Source of the DNA: a virus
Virus record (IMG/VR): IMGVR_UViG_3300025030_000409
Span: 1 to 24,225 of that record
Length of the DNA: 24,225 nt
Reading direction: 5' to 3' (one strand)
In this document: piece after piece, positions 17,769 to 23,751 of the stretch
How the letters are laid out: each line of letters starts with the position of its first letter
Position numbering within the stretch: position 1 is the first letter of the stretch
Program-made: the position numbers and the translations under genes
Notes under the pieces: generated by a model
Told to the model about the DNA's origin: nothing
The model's input: only the letters and a program-made list of their open reading frames with translations
Databases searched by the model: none

Positions 17769-18199
17769 AGCGCTTTCCACCCTTCCATTAGGCTCTCGGT
17801 GCGATCGGCACTGGGCTTTGTGTTGTAGAATCCGGCAACTGTGAATCCCTGTGCTTCTGCTGTACCTTGTGCTGCCTGCGGCCGTGGTTGCGGGGTGCTC
17901 TCGCCATTGGCGGGTTGGACCTGGTGCCGACAGAACACGAAGCTCATGCCCTTCACCCGCTTGGTTTCTTCGGTATCCGCGTCCTGGACCTCCTTGATTA
18001 AGGGAAGGCGAATCGCCTTCTCTCCTCGCTGTACCTGGAATCCCATCGCTTGCCAGCGGCCGTAGGTGAACACATCCTGGTACGGTTGGCAGCCACAGGT
18101 TAGCGTACTGACTACTTTGGAGGCGTTCGCTTCGGAGTAGCGGCTGAACACTTGGGCCTGGGTAGGTGTGAGCTTCCGTGCTATACTGGGCTTGGACAT
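17765..18199 (-). CDS. ArdC N-terminal-like ssDNA-binding (anti-restriction type) protein
   Basis: 144 residues from ATG 18199, with AAAGGAG nine bases upstream; upstream in-frame starts lack a site. CGCQPYQDVFTYGRWQAMGF then QVQRGEKAIRLPL and GMSFVFCRHQV follow the ArdC-N order (..F.TY..W...G.qV+KGEKg..v..P........f..v.vF...Q). ArdC of plasmid pSa binds ssDNA and protects it from restriction endonucleases. Only the N-terminal domain is present; the C-terminal metallopeptidase of full ArdC is missing and replaced by a Gln/Pro-rich tail. The next gene is coupled to it. Confidence 0.7.
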   Translation of the reverse strand: MSKPSIARKLTPTQAQVFSRYSEANASKVVSTLTCGCQPYQDVFTYGRWQAMGFQVQRGEKAIRLPLIKEVQDADTEETKRVKGMSFVFCRHQVQPANGESTPQPRPQAAQGTAEAQGFTVAGFYNTKPSADRTESLMEGWKAL

Positions 18200-18226
18200 G
18201 ATAGCTTGCTCCTTTCGTGTCCATCG

Positions 18227-18249
18227 CCCGGCAGTCTCAAGCTGCCGGG
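18227..18249 (-). repeat. Type-3 start-associated hairpin
   Basis: The minus-strand stem CCCGGCAG/CTGCCGGG, 8 bp perfect, loop CTTGAGA. It sits between the gene ending at 18261 and the ArdC-N-like start, before AAAGGAG, like the other elements. Confidence 0.75.
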
Positions 18250-18260
18250 TACACTTTTCT

Positions 18261-18464
18261 TTATCTCTGTAGGTATGCCGTGCAGTGAGCATCCCCAATC
18301 GCCCGAAGCGCTTTTTCGTAGGTGGTATGTCGGGCACTAACGATGGCTTCCGGCGTGCCTATCCCGTTCAGGAAAAGCACATTGCATGCCCGCCTAAATT
18401 CTTTGGCTTCCAGGCTCTGATTGATGTAGCTGTCTTCCGGTATTCCCCACGCTGGCTTGCCCAT
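18261..18464 (-). CDS. Hypothetical protein, 67 residues
   Basis: ATG 18464 has GGAGGGA six bases upstream and is preferred; the frame is open upstream to a TTG at 18596, which would add 44 residues. GKPAWGIPEDSYINQSLEAK, EFRRACNVLFLNGIG and TPEAIVSARHTTYEKALRAI are three helices, the last like a helix-turn-helix. First solid gene after the leftward promoter. Family unknown. Confidence 0.6.
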   Translation of the reverse strand: MGKPAWGIPEDSYINQSLEAKEFRRACNVLFLNGIGTPEAIVSARHTTYEKALRAIGDAHCTAYLQR

Positions 18465-18596
18465 GATCCGTCCCTCCGTTTTAATCCCTTGCGCTTGAGG
18501 CCCTAGTGTGACTGCTATCGTTTCTTGGGTGAGCGGCTTAGCCAAGTCATCAGATAGCAACCTCGGACCTGGTTCACTCACTCGCAACGTGTTCAA

Positions 18597-18710
18597 CTAG
18601 ATACCCCAAGCGGCAGGGATTAACCCGCCTTCAATTCCCTCTCCCCGTCTCAAGTCGGCATTCCACCCGCTCTTGAATCCTGAATTCGCTACCTCAGTTT
18701 CCTGAGTCAT
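18597..18710 (-). CDS. Possible 37-residue ORF in the leader of the leftward operon
   Basis: ATG 18710 to TAG 18597-18599: MTQETEVANSGFKSGWNADL and a Gly-rich tail. The TAG is in frame with the next ORF. No convincing Shine-Dalgarno site. May be part of an untranslated leader. Confidence 0.25.
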   Translation of the reverse strand: MTQETEVANSGFKSGWNADLRRGEGIEGGLIPAAWGI

Positions 18711-18845
18711 TCGCCGGCTTGTCTGTTCTAGCTCACCGGTTGCTGTCTAATGAGAGGCCCTTGCTTCGCTGCCGGACTTCGCTTCCCCGGCCCTGCAACC
18801 CCTCGTCTCGTTTCTCTCTCGCCTCCCCCTCTCTCAATCTCTACT
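18711..18845 (-). other. Leader of the leftward operon, purine-rich
   Basis: From the inferred start near 18845, the first 40-odd transcribed bases (18842-18801) are nearly all A and G on the minus strand (GAGAGAGGGGGAGGCGAG type). No supported gene lies here. The purine tract is unusual and could keep the 5' end unfolded or bind the ribosome or another RNA. Confidence 0.4.
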
Positions 18846-18851
18846 GTACCT

Positions 18852-18880
18852 ATCATATCATGGCAGGGCAGGGATGTCTA
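18852..18880 (-). promoter_or_regulatory. Leftward promoter with extended -10
   Basis: Minus strand: TAGACA (18880-18875), 17-bp spacer, TGA then TATGAT (18857-18852). Five of six matches in each hexamer plus the TGn extension. It would drive the whole block from 18.85 to 9.86 kb. Confidence 0.7.
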
Positions 18881-18930
18881 TAACAATTTGGCAAAAGTTA
18901 TAACAGTTTTGGGCCAATTTTCTTGCCCAA
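18879..18930. promoter_or_regulatory. Operator-like repeats between divergent promoters
   Basis: TATAACA occurs at 18879-18885 and 18899-18905, exactly 20 bp apart (same helix face). TTGGGC (18909-18914) and GCCCAA (18925-18930) form an inverted repeat. The first copy of TATAACA overlaps the leftward -35, the inverted repeat abuts the rightward -35. Confidence 0.55.
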
Positions 18931-18931
18931 C

Positions 18932-18959
18932 TTGACAACCGCCACAACCCCGCTATCAT
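18932..18959 (+). promoter_or_regulatory. Rightward promoter of the packaging block, leaderless
   Basis: TTGACA (18932-18937), 16-bp spacer, TATCAT (18954-18959). Transcription would begin at about 18965-18967, that is on the ATG at 18966, so the mRNA is probably leaderless. No Shine-Dalgarno site is present. Confidence 0.65.
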
Positions 18960-18965
18960 GAGAGC

Positions 18966-19181
18966 ATGAGCCAGCCACCCTGGGCCGCCGATCTACACCG
19001 CCAACTCTCCGCTATCATCGCACGGAAACCCGCCGACGCCACCGGCCTGGTCGTTGTCCTCGAGGCGCGCGGCGACCAGGCCCTTAAACCCAAATGTACA
19101 ATCTATTACCGCGATGATGTCGGCTATGCCGACGAAAACCCCCCCCTAATGAACCCCAAGGCGACGAGATATGGACTATAA
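18966..19181 (+). CDS. Hypothetical protein, 71 residues
   Basis: ATG 18966 at the predicted transcript start. PPWAADLHRQLSAIIARKPA then DATGLVVVLEARGDQALKPK, CTIYYRDDVGY: a helix followed by strands. Overlaps the start of the small terminase candidate by 11 bases. Family unknown. Confidence 0.6.
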   Translation: MSQPPWAADLHRQLSAIIARKPADATGLVVVLEARGDQALKPKCTIYYRDDVGYADENPPLMNPKATRYGL

Positions 19182-19605
19182 TTTCCGTAACCATACAGCT
19201 AAGAAACACTTCCTGCGTGCCTACGCCAAAACCGGCATCATTACCCAAGCCTGCAACGAAACGGATACCGCCCGCCAAGTGATCTACGATTGGCTCAGAG
19301 CTGATCCCCAGTTCGCGAAGGATATGAAGGTGGCCTTCGAGATTTCCACCGAATGCCTTGAGGGCGAAGGCATCCGCAGAGCATACGCAGGCTCGGATCG
19401 GCTCTTGGAGAAGTTTTTGGATGCACGCAAGCCGTCCCTCTATGCGCCTCACAGAGTAGTTGAGCACCGCGGTATAGCGGTGCCCGGCCCGGGCCCGGAC
19501 CTGCGAACCCTCACGCTGGATGAGCTGCGCACAATGGAGGCGCTGTTGCTCAAGGCTGGTGCCGTGGAGGTGGAGTGCCGGATGCTGGATGATGACCCGG
19601 AGTGA
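19171..19605 (+). CDS. Terminase small subunit candidate (HTH type)
   Basis: 144 residues. KKHFLRAYAKTGIITQACNE then TDTARQVIYDWLRADPQFAK is an N-terminal helix-turn-helix of the small-terminase/phBC6A51 kind, and ECLEGEGIRRAYAGSDRLLE with FLDARKPSLYAPHRVVEHRG is the C-terminal pattern (LExxxxRRAxxGSxxLLxFxLxxRxPxxYxxR) of the same proteins. Small terminases recognise the packaging site and feed DNA to the large subunit, which is encoded 2.1 kb downstream. It could instead be a general phage HTH regulator with the same fold. Confidence 0.65.
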   Translation: MDYNFRNHTAKKHFLRAYAKTGIITQACNETDTARQVIYDWLRADPQFAKDMKVAFEISTECLEGEGIRRAYAGSDRLLEKFLDARKPSLYAPHRVVEHRGIAVPGPGPDLRTLTLDELRTMEALLLKAGAVEVECRMLDDDPE

Positions 19606-20010
19606 CGGTATCCGTACGGTTAGCATGGTTGCAGCTACGAGCATCGCAGTACAAGGGGGCCTGGGCAGCGAGCCTGCGATGGCTACGAGTGGACAGGTTG
19701 ACATAAGATTCATAGTACGAACCAGGCCAGCAGCGCCTACCTGACCCCCGGTGCCCATACCCCGGTTCCCCTGCTAGGGGGGAGTAAGGACGTGTTCTCT
19801 GCCCCTATACAGCACAAAAAAACTTTCAAGCTTTACTCAGTTATTGGAGAGAGAAACTAAGTGATATGATGACCAGGATGACCTGGGGTTGGGGAAACGG
19901 TAGGGCGTCGGGGTTGATAGGGGTGTTTTGGTGGTGTAAGTTAGTGTACAAGATTCAAAGCTAATATGTACACGGAACTGCGCACTAATAACATAAGGGG
20001 GTTATAGGGG
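19606..20010 (+). other. 400-bp intergenic stretch with inverted repeats, no supported gene
   Basis: No strong gene. Open frames of 39 codons (19625-19744) and 32 codons (19866-19964) exist but lack support. Visible structure: a short hairpin CCCC/GGGG (19768-19780), CCAGG/CCTGG near 19872-19885, a 7-bp inverted repeat GTGTACA/TGTACAC (19944-19950, 19967-19973) with a 16-base gap, and a run of ATAAGGGGG/ATAGGGGG near 19994-20011 serving as the next Shine-Dalgarno site. A packaging (cos or pac) site could lie here, given the small terminase just upstream. Confidence 0.5.
19862..19870 (+). promoter_or_regulatory. Extended -10 promoter candidate
   Basis: TG at 19862-19863, A, then TATGAT (19865-19870): the same TGATATGAT nonamer as in the leftward promoter at 18852. 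The -35 region is poor (TTATTG at 19841, 18-bp spacer). It would give a leader of about 140 bases to TTG 20016. Confidence 0.45.
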
Positions 20011-20015
20011 GATTT

Positions 20016-20207
20016 TTGAAACAGCGGCGGGTGGTGCGAGGGTGGACGGAGGAGCAGGAGATGAGGTTTGTTGAGTGGCAAATCCGACAACATACCGACA
20101 TCCCGGAGGAGGGCGTACAACGTGTGTTGCGGGACATCAGGGACATGGTCGCGGGCAAGGCCGTCAACGGTGCGTTGCCGTATAAGAAGGTCCGCGGCTG
20201 GCCTTGA
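20016..20207 (+). CDS. Hypothetical protein, 63 residues
   Basis: TTG 20016, preceded by a GGGGG run. MKQRRVVRGWTEEQEMRFVE resembles a short Myb/SANT-like start, but the remainder (DIPEEGVQRVLRDIRDMVAG) does not complete that fold. Its stop overlaps the next TTG (TTGA). Possibly a small DNA-binding partner of the following HTH protein. Confidence 0.55.
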   Translation: MKQRRVVRGWTEEQEMRFVEWQIRQHTDIPEEGVQRVLRDIRDMVAGKAVNGALPYKKVRGWP

Positions 20208-20635
20208 CGCCAGGATGGGTCCCTTTGGTGGTTGACTACCTGGCGTTGGAAGCCCTGACGCCTGGACTGAAGAATACCTTTTGGGCGATATGCTCTTTCT
20301 CTTACGGGAACAATACCGGGTGCTTCCCAAGCCAGGAGGCGATAGGGCTTCGGGCCGGGAGTAGTCAGCGAACCGTAGGGATTCATGTACGCCGACTTGC
20401 CTCGCTGGGGGTTCTTCTGGTTATCCGAAAAGGTCGGCGCGACTATTATGTACTCCCGCACAAGGTCAAGGGCGAGAAGTGGGCCGCGTCTATCGCTAGG
20501 CAGGTCGCCAGCCTCCCGCCAACTGTCCACGAGCACAAAACCCTCAAACAGTTTCTAGCCGAAGAGCGGTCCAAACCGCGGTTCACCGCCAGGGAGCTGC
20601 GCAAGGTCAAGGCTGATATTAAGCGATGTATTTGA
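20204..20635 (+). CDS. Helix-turn-helix (HTH_36-like) DNA-binding protein
   Basis: 143 residues. WVPLVVDYLALEALTPGLKN, TFWAICSFSYGNNTGCFPSQ, EAIGLRAGSSQRTVGIHVRR and LASLGVLLVIRKG follow the HTH_36 (winged helix) order used by phage replication initiators and regulators: a CFPSxxxLA motif, then a recognition helix SQRTVxxHVRRL and the wing. The C-terminal half is basic and helical (FTARELRKVKADIKR). It lies next to inverted repeat GTGTACA, a candidate binding site. TTG start overlapping the preceding stop. Confidence 0.7.
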   Translation: MTPGWVPLVVDYLALEALTPGLKNTFWAICSFSYGNNTGCFPSQEAIGLRAGSSQRTVGIHVRRLASLGVLLVIRKGRRDYYVLPHKVKGEKWAASIARQVASLPPTVHEHKTLKQFLAEERSKPRFTARELRKVKADIKRCI

Positions 20636-20661
20636 TGCGACGGTGATGATGGCAGTGACGT

Positions 20662-20976
20662 TTGGCTGAGGTATCTGGGGGTTGGGGTTCTTTGTTGGGA
20701 GAGATTGGGTCTCTGCGTCTGCGCTTTGTGGAGGTTTATGTTGAGGTGCCACAACATGTGGCGCTGAGGATCAGGTTGCTGCCCTTTTTATGGGGAGAGT
20801 TAATGGCTTGTGGGATAGCGACAGGGTCGGTCCCCCTGGTCCAGTCTCCATACGCGTTTCACGGGGATGATGCTGAGGCCATACGGATATATGGCATGAG
20901 GGTTACGGCTTCGACAGAGGGTCCTGATATAATCGTCCAGGGTGAGCATGGGCGTATGGGGGTGACGTTTGGATGA
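20662..20976 (+). CDS. Hypothetical protein, 104 residues
   Basis: TTG 20662 is the start for the full frame; no Shine-Dalgarno site is clear, and a later start is possible. The sequence is beta-rich (RLRFVEVYVEVPQHVALRIR, AIRIYGMRVTAST, PDIIVQGEHGRMGVTFG). The 15-base sequence around its stop is nearly identical to the sequence just before its start (see findings). Function unknown. Confidence 0.5.
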   Translation: MAEVSGGWGSLLGEIGSLRLRFVEVYVEVPQHVALRIRLLPFLWGELMACGIATGSVPLVQSPYAFHGDDAEAIRIYGMRVTASTEGPDIIVQGEHGRMGVTFG

Positions 20977-21302
20977 CATATTCGTACATGAAGGGCAACA
21001 CGATGTCTAACCGACACTTACGGGCCATCTGTATATCCAGCGAGGCTCTATGCGTTATGCTGGCGGGAATCCGACACCCCTCAGTTCTTGTTGTCCCACA
21101 AGATGCCCGTCTTGTAGGGCTTGAGACAACTGGCTTCAACTTCCTTGTGGTCTATTTGGAGCATGAGTCCTTCCCGGCCTATGCGCCTGGCATACAACCG
21201 CTATCCAATGCGATAGTATTGCCGGAACACGTTGCAGGGGAGTCATGGGAGAGGGACCTCATCATCGCGCGGCTTCAAGCCTGTCTAAGCGACCTCGCTT
21301 GA
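20973..21302 (+). CDS. Hypothetical protein, 109 residues
   Basis: ATG 20973 (ATGA overlap) or ATG 21003. HLRAICISSEALCVMLAGIR and PSVLVVPQDARLVGLETTGF, FLVVYLEHESFPAY, then a helix (WERDLIIARLQACL). Small alpha/beta protein, no family recognised. Confidence 0.6.
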   Translation: MTYSYMKGNTMSNRHLRAICISSEALCVMLAGIRHPSVLVVPQDARLVGLETTGFNFLVVYLEHESFPAYAPGIQPLSNAIVLPEHVAGESWERDLIIARLQACLSDLA

Positions 21303-21326
21303 CAGTGATCTGTAGGGTTGCTACAC

Positions 21327-21752
21327 ATGGCGTCCTTTTACTTCATCACTGATCTAGAACGAAAACAGTGCCCGCGCGCTGACCTGATTGAAGCCTTTTG
21401 TTCTAAGTATGGATGGAACAGAGGTGACATAGCCGTCATAACCGTGGAGAAGGAGTGTGACTATTGTTACTGGTATCTGACCCGACTAGTTATGAACCCT
21501 GAAAGGAGCAGAGAAATGACCTTCAGCCTTTTCTTGCGAGAGAATGGAAGTTCTCCTGGCAACATTGGCGGAAGGAGTACTGACTTAAGCCTAATACACG
21601 CCAGTTTGTATGAACTCGTTCAGGCGTTCTACCCAATAAACGCCGTTCCCGAGGAGGTGTGCGACAGATTGGAAGAACTGGAGGGGTCCTTGCGAGGGTC
21701 TGAGAACCATTTGGCCTACTTCCTTGACTTTATGAAGGACAAGGAGGCATAG
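21327..21752 (+). CDS. Hypothetical protein, 141 residues
   Basis: ATG 21327 chosen, with AGGG nine bases upstream; TTG 21318 is the alternative. Acidic alpha/beta protein: MASFYFITDLERKQCPRADL, GDIAVITVEKECDYCYWYLT, then a helical C-terminus (EEVCDRLEELEGSLRGSENH). Ends with AAGGAGG, which is the Shine-Dalgarno site of the terminase gene, and its TAG overlaps the terminase GTG. Family unknown. Confidence 0.6.
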   Translation: MASFYFITDLERKQCPRADLIEAFCSKYGWNRGDIAVITVEKECDYCYWYLTRLVMNPERSREMTFSLFLRENGSSPGNIGGRSTDLSLIHASLYELVQAFYPINAVPEEVCDRLEELEGSLRGSENHLAYFLDFMKDKEA

Positions 21753-23197
21753 TGCCCCTGTCGGTCCAGGACAAGCCCTCACTGGAGGCTGTGCAGACGC
21801 TCATTGCGGAGAAGTCTCTGCGGGATTACGTCACTCAGGCGTGGCACGTAGTTGAACCTGGGCGCCCGTTTGTGCCGGGCTATCATATTGACGCTATCTG
21901 CGAGCACCTTGAGGCCGTCACCGTCGGGCAGATACGCCGGCTTCTGATCAATATCCCCCCCAGGTATGGCAAATCTCTTCTGGTCTCCGTGTTCTGGCCA
22001 ACCTGGGCTTGGGCCACGGATCCTGAGATCAGGTGGCTCTTTGCGTCTTATGCCATGCCTCTGGCCATTCGGGACAGCCTCAAGTGTCGGCGGGTTATCG
22101 GGAGTCCTTGGTATCAGGACAGGTGGGGGCACGTCTACCAGCTCACCGGGGATCAGAACCTCAAGAGCGTCTACGAGAACGACAAGACCGGCTATCGCCT
22201 CTGTACATCAGTTGAGGCAGGGGTTACAGGGCAGGGGGGGGATTTTCTATGCGTAGACGACGCCCACGACACCAATCAGGGGGAGTCCGAGCCCATTCGC
22301 AAGGCCACCATAGACTGGTGGGACGGCACCATGACCACCCGGTTCAACGATCTGGAAACCGGCCGGGCCGTCATCATCGGGCAGAGAGTCCACGAACAGG
22401 ACCTTAGCGGACATCTGCTGGCCCAGGGCGGATGGGTACACCTCATGTTGCCGGGAGAGTATGAGCCCAAGCGACAATGCGTCGTGCTGGAGACCGGTTG
22501 GAAGGACTGGCGCACCTATGAGGGGGAGTTGCTATGGCCTGCCAAGGTGGGGCCTGCTGCCACCAAGAGCCTGCGGGCTGCGCTTGGGGAGTACCGCTAC
22601 GCGGGGCAGATTCAACAGCGCCCGTCTCCTGCTGAGGGAGGAAAGATCAAACGGGCCTGGTGGCGCTTCTATAAGGAACGCCCCGCCCTGAACACCTTTG
22701 ATGAAATTGTACAATCTTGGGACATGGCCTTCAAGAAGACTACGGACTCCGACTATGTGGTTGGGCAGGTCTGGGGGAGAATCGGCGCTAACAAGTATCT
22801 CCTGGACCAGGACCGCGCTAGGCGGGACTTTCCCGAGACGGTCAAGGCCGTAATGGCTATGTCGGTTGCCTGGCCCACAGCCTACGCTAAGTTCGTCGAG
22901 GACAAGGCTAACGGGCCGGCGGTCATCGACACCCTGCGCCAGAAGATCGAAGGGCTTATTGCGGTCAACCCTAAAGGAGGCAAGGAGGCCAGGGTCGCCG
23001 CCGTCTCCCCTCAGATCGAGGCCGGTAACGTTTGGCTTCCCGCCCCGGCCACCGCCCCATGGGTGGATGGGTTCATTGAGGAATGCGCTTCATTCCCGAA
23101 TGGGGCACATGCCGATCAATGCGATGCCATGTCACAGGCTCTTTTGCGCCTGGCTGCTGTATTGGAGATTTATGACATTGATGTTAGACTTGAGTAA
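21752..23197 (+). CDS. Terminase large subunit
   Basis: 481 residues from GTG 21752 (AAGGAGG at 21741-21747). N-terminal ATPase: Walker A PPRYGKS (69-75) and Walker B FLCVDDAHD (165-173). C-terminal RNase-H-fold nuclease: SWDMAF with D324, VEDKANG with D384, and HADQCDAM with D455 or D458. This is the complete motor and endonuclease that translocates and cuts concatemeric DNA at the portal. NIPPRYGKSLLVSVFWPTWA is typical of headful-type (Terminase_6/GpA-unlike) phage enzymes. Motifs are intact, length is usual. Confidence 0.96.
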   Translation: MPLSVQDKPSLEAVQTLIAEKSLRDYVTQAWHVVEPGRPFVPGYHIDAICEHLEAVTVGQIRRLLINIPPRYGKSLLVSVFWPTWAWATDPEIRWLFASYAMPLAIRDSLKCRRVIGSPWYQDRWGHVYQLTGDQNLKSVYENDKTGYRLCTSVEAGVTGQGGDFLCVDDAHDTNQGESEPIRKATIDWWDGTMTTRFNDLETGRAVIIGQRVHEQDLSGHLLAQGGWVHLMLPGEYEPKRQCVVLETGWKDWRTYEGELLWPAKVGPAATKSLRAALGEYRYAGQIQQRPSPAEGGKIKRAWWRFYKERPALNTFDEIVQSWDMAFKKTTDSDYVVGQVWGRIGANKYLLDQDRARRDFPETVKAVMAMSVAWPTAYAKFVEDKANGPAVIDTLRQKIEGLIAVNPKGGKEARVAAVSPQIEAGNVWLPAPATAPWVDGFIEECASFPNGAHADQCDAMSQALLRLAAVLEIYDIDVRLE

Positions 23198-23375
23198 GGA
23201 CGACGTGGATGCCATTCGGGGCGAACCGGGGAAGACCCTGACCGCAGAAGACTTGCGAAGGGTTTTTAAGCAACTTCGCTCGTTTGAGCTACGGTTGCAG
23301 GACGTTCGAGAGATGCATGAGTGGATGGAGCAGATGAGGATTAGGCTCCAACTGGAGGCCGATATTGAAATTTGA
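23172..23375 (+). CDS. Hypothetical coiled protein, 67 residues
   Basis: ATG 23172 overlaps the terminase end by 26 bases (ATG 23181 is an alternative). LTAEDLRRVFKQLRSFELRL and QDVREMHEWMEQMRIRLQLE form a long amphipathic helix, probably a coiled coil. Location between terminase and portal suggests a packaging or head accessory role; not established. Confidence 0.6.
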   Translation: MTLMLDLSKDDVDAIRGEPGKTLTAEDLRRVFKQLRSFELRLQDVREMHEWMEQMRIRLQLEADIEI

Positions 23376-23604
23376 AGAGGATGTGCGCCGGACACAGCCA
23401 AAGCACCCATGGCCCCCCCACGAGGGGGAAGCTGACGGGAGAGACATGGATGCTCTTCTTGAGGAAGTCATCGCAAAGGCCCGTTATCATGGCAAGGGCC
23501 GCGCCCGTGTTATGCGGCGCCTGTTAGCCATGATCGTCCGCTCTGACGAGGAAAGGTCATGGCAAGAGCAGAAGATGGGAAGTTTGGGGACGCCGGGCGA
23601 GTAG
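23365..23604 (+). CDS. Hypothetical protein, 79 residues
   Basis: TTG 23365, overlapping the preceding stop by 11 bases. EEDVRRTQPKHPWPPHEGEA then MDALLEEVIAKARYHGKGRA and a basic helix (RVMRRLLAMIVRSDEERSW). Last gene before the terminator. Function unknown. Confidence 0.55.
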   Translation: MKFEEDVRRTQPKHPWPPHEGEADGRDMDALLEEVIAKARYHGKGRARVMRRLLAMIVRSDEERSWQEQKMGSLGTPGE

Positions 23605-23699
23605 GCAGAGGTAGACAGGATGCTGTCCTCGTAGTATAGTAGCTAACAAAGGCAGGGGCCTGACAACCGAATAAACGCTTGCCCCGTTCGTGTTCGTGA

Positions 23700-23727
23700 G
23701 GGGTTATCATGTATGATAACCCCTTTT
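23700..23727 (+). terminator. Strong intrinsic terminator before the portal gene
   Basis: GGGGTTATCAT (23700-23710), loop GT, ATGATAACCCC (23713-23723), 11 bp perfect, followed by TTTTCTCTTTT. It ends the packaging transcript, so the portal gene at 23752 must have read-through or its own promoter; none is visible in the 25 bases between. Confidence 0.85.
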
Positions 23728-23751
23728 CTCTTTTGCGAGGTTTGAAGAAGG

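Noticed and set aside
17841-18065. Plus-strand open frames over the ArdC-N and DUF2786 genes
   Set aside because: Antisense to two genes with recognisable domains and proper starts.
18600-18850. Plus-strand ORF 18750-18935 in the switch region
   Set aside because: It crosses the predicted promoters, has no Shine-Dalgarno site and its composition (Pro, Ser, Leu) mirrors the purine-rich leader on the other strand.
19694-19725. TTGACA near 19697 as a promoter
   Set aside because: No -10 box lies at a suitable distance downstream.
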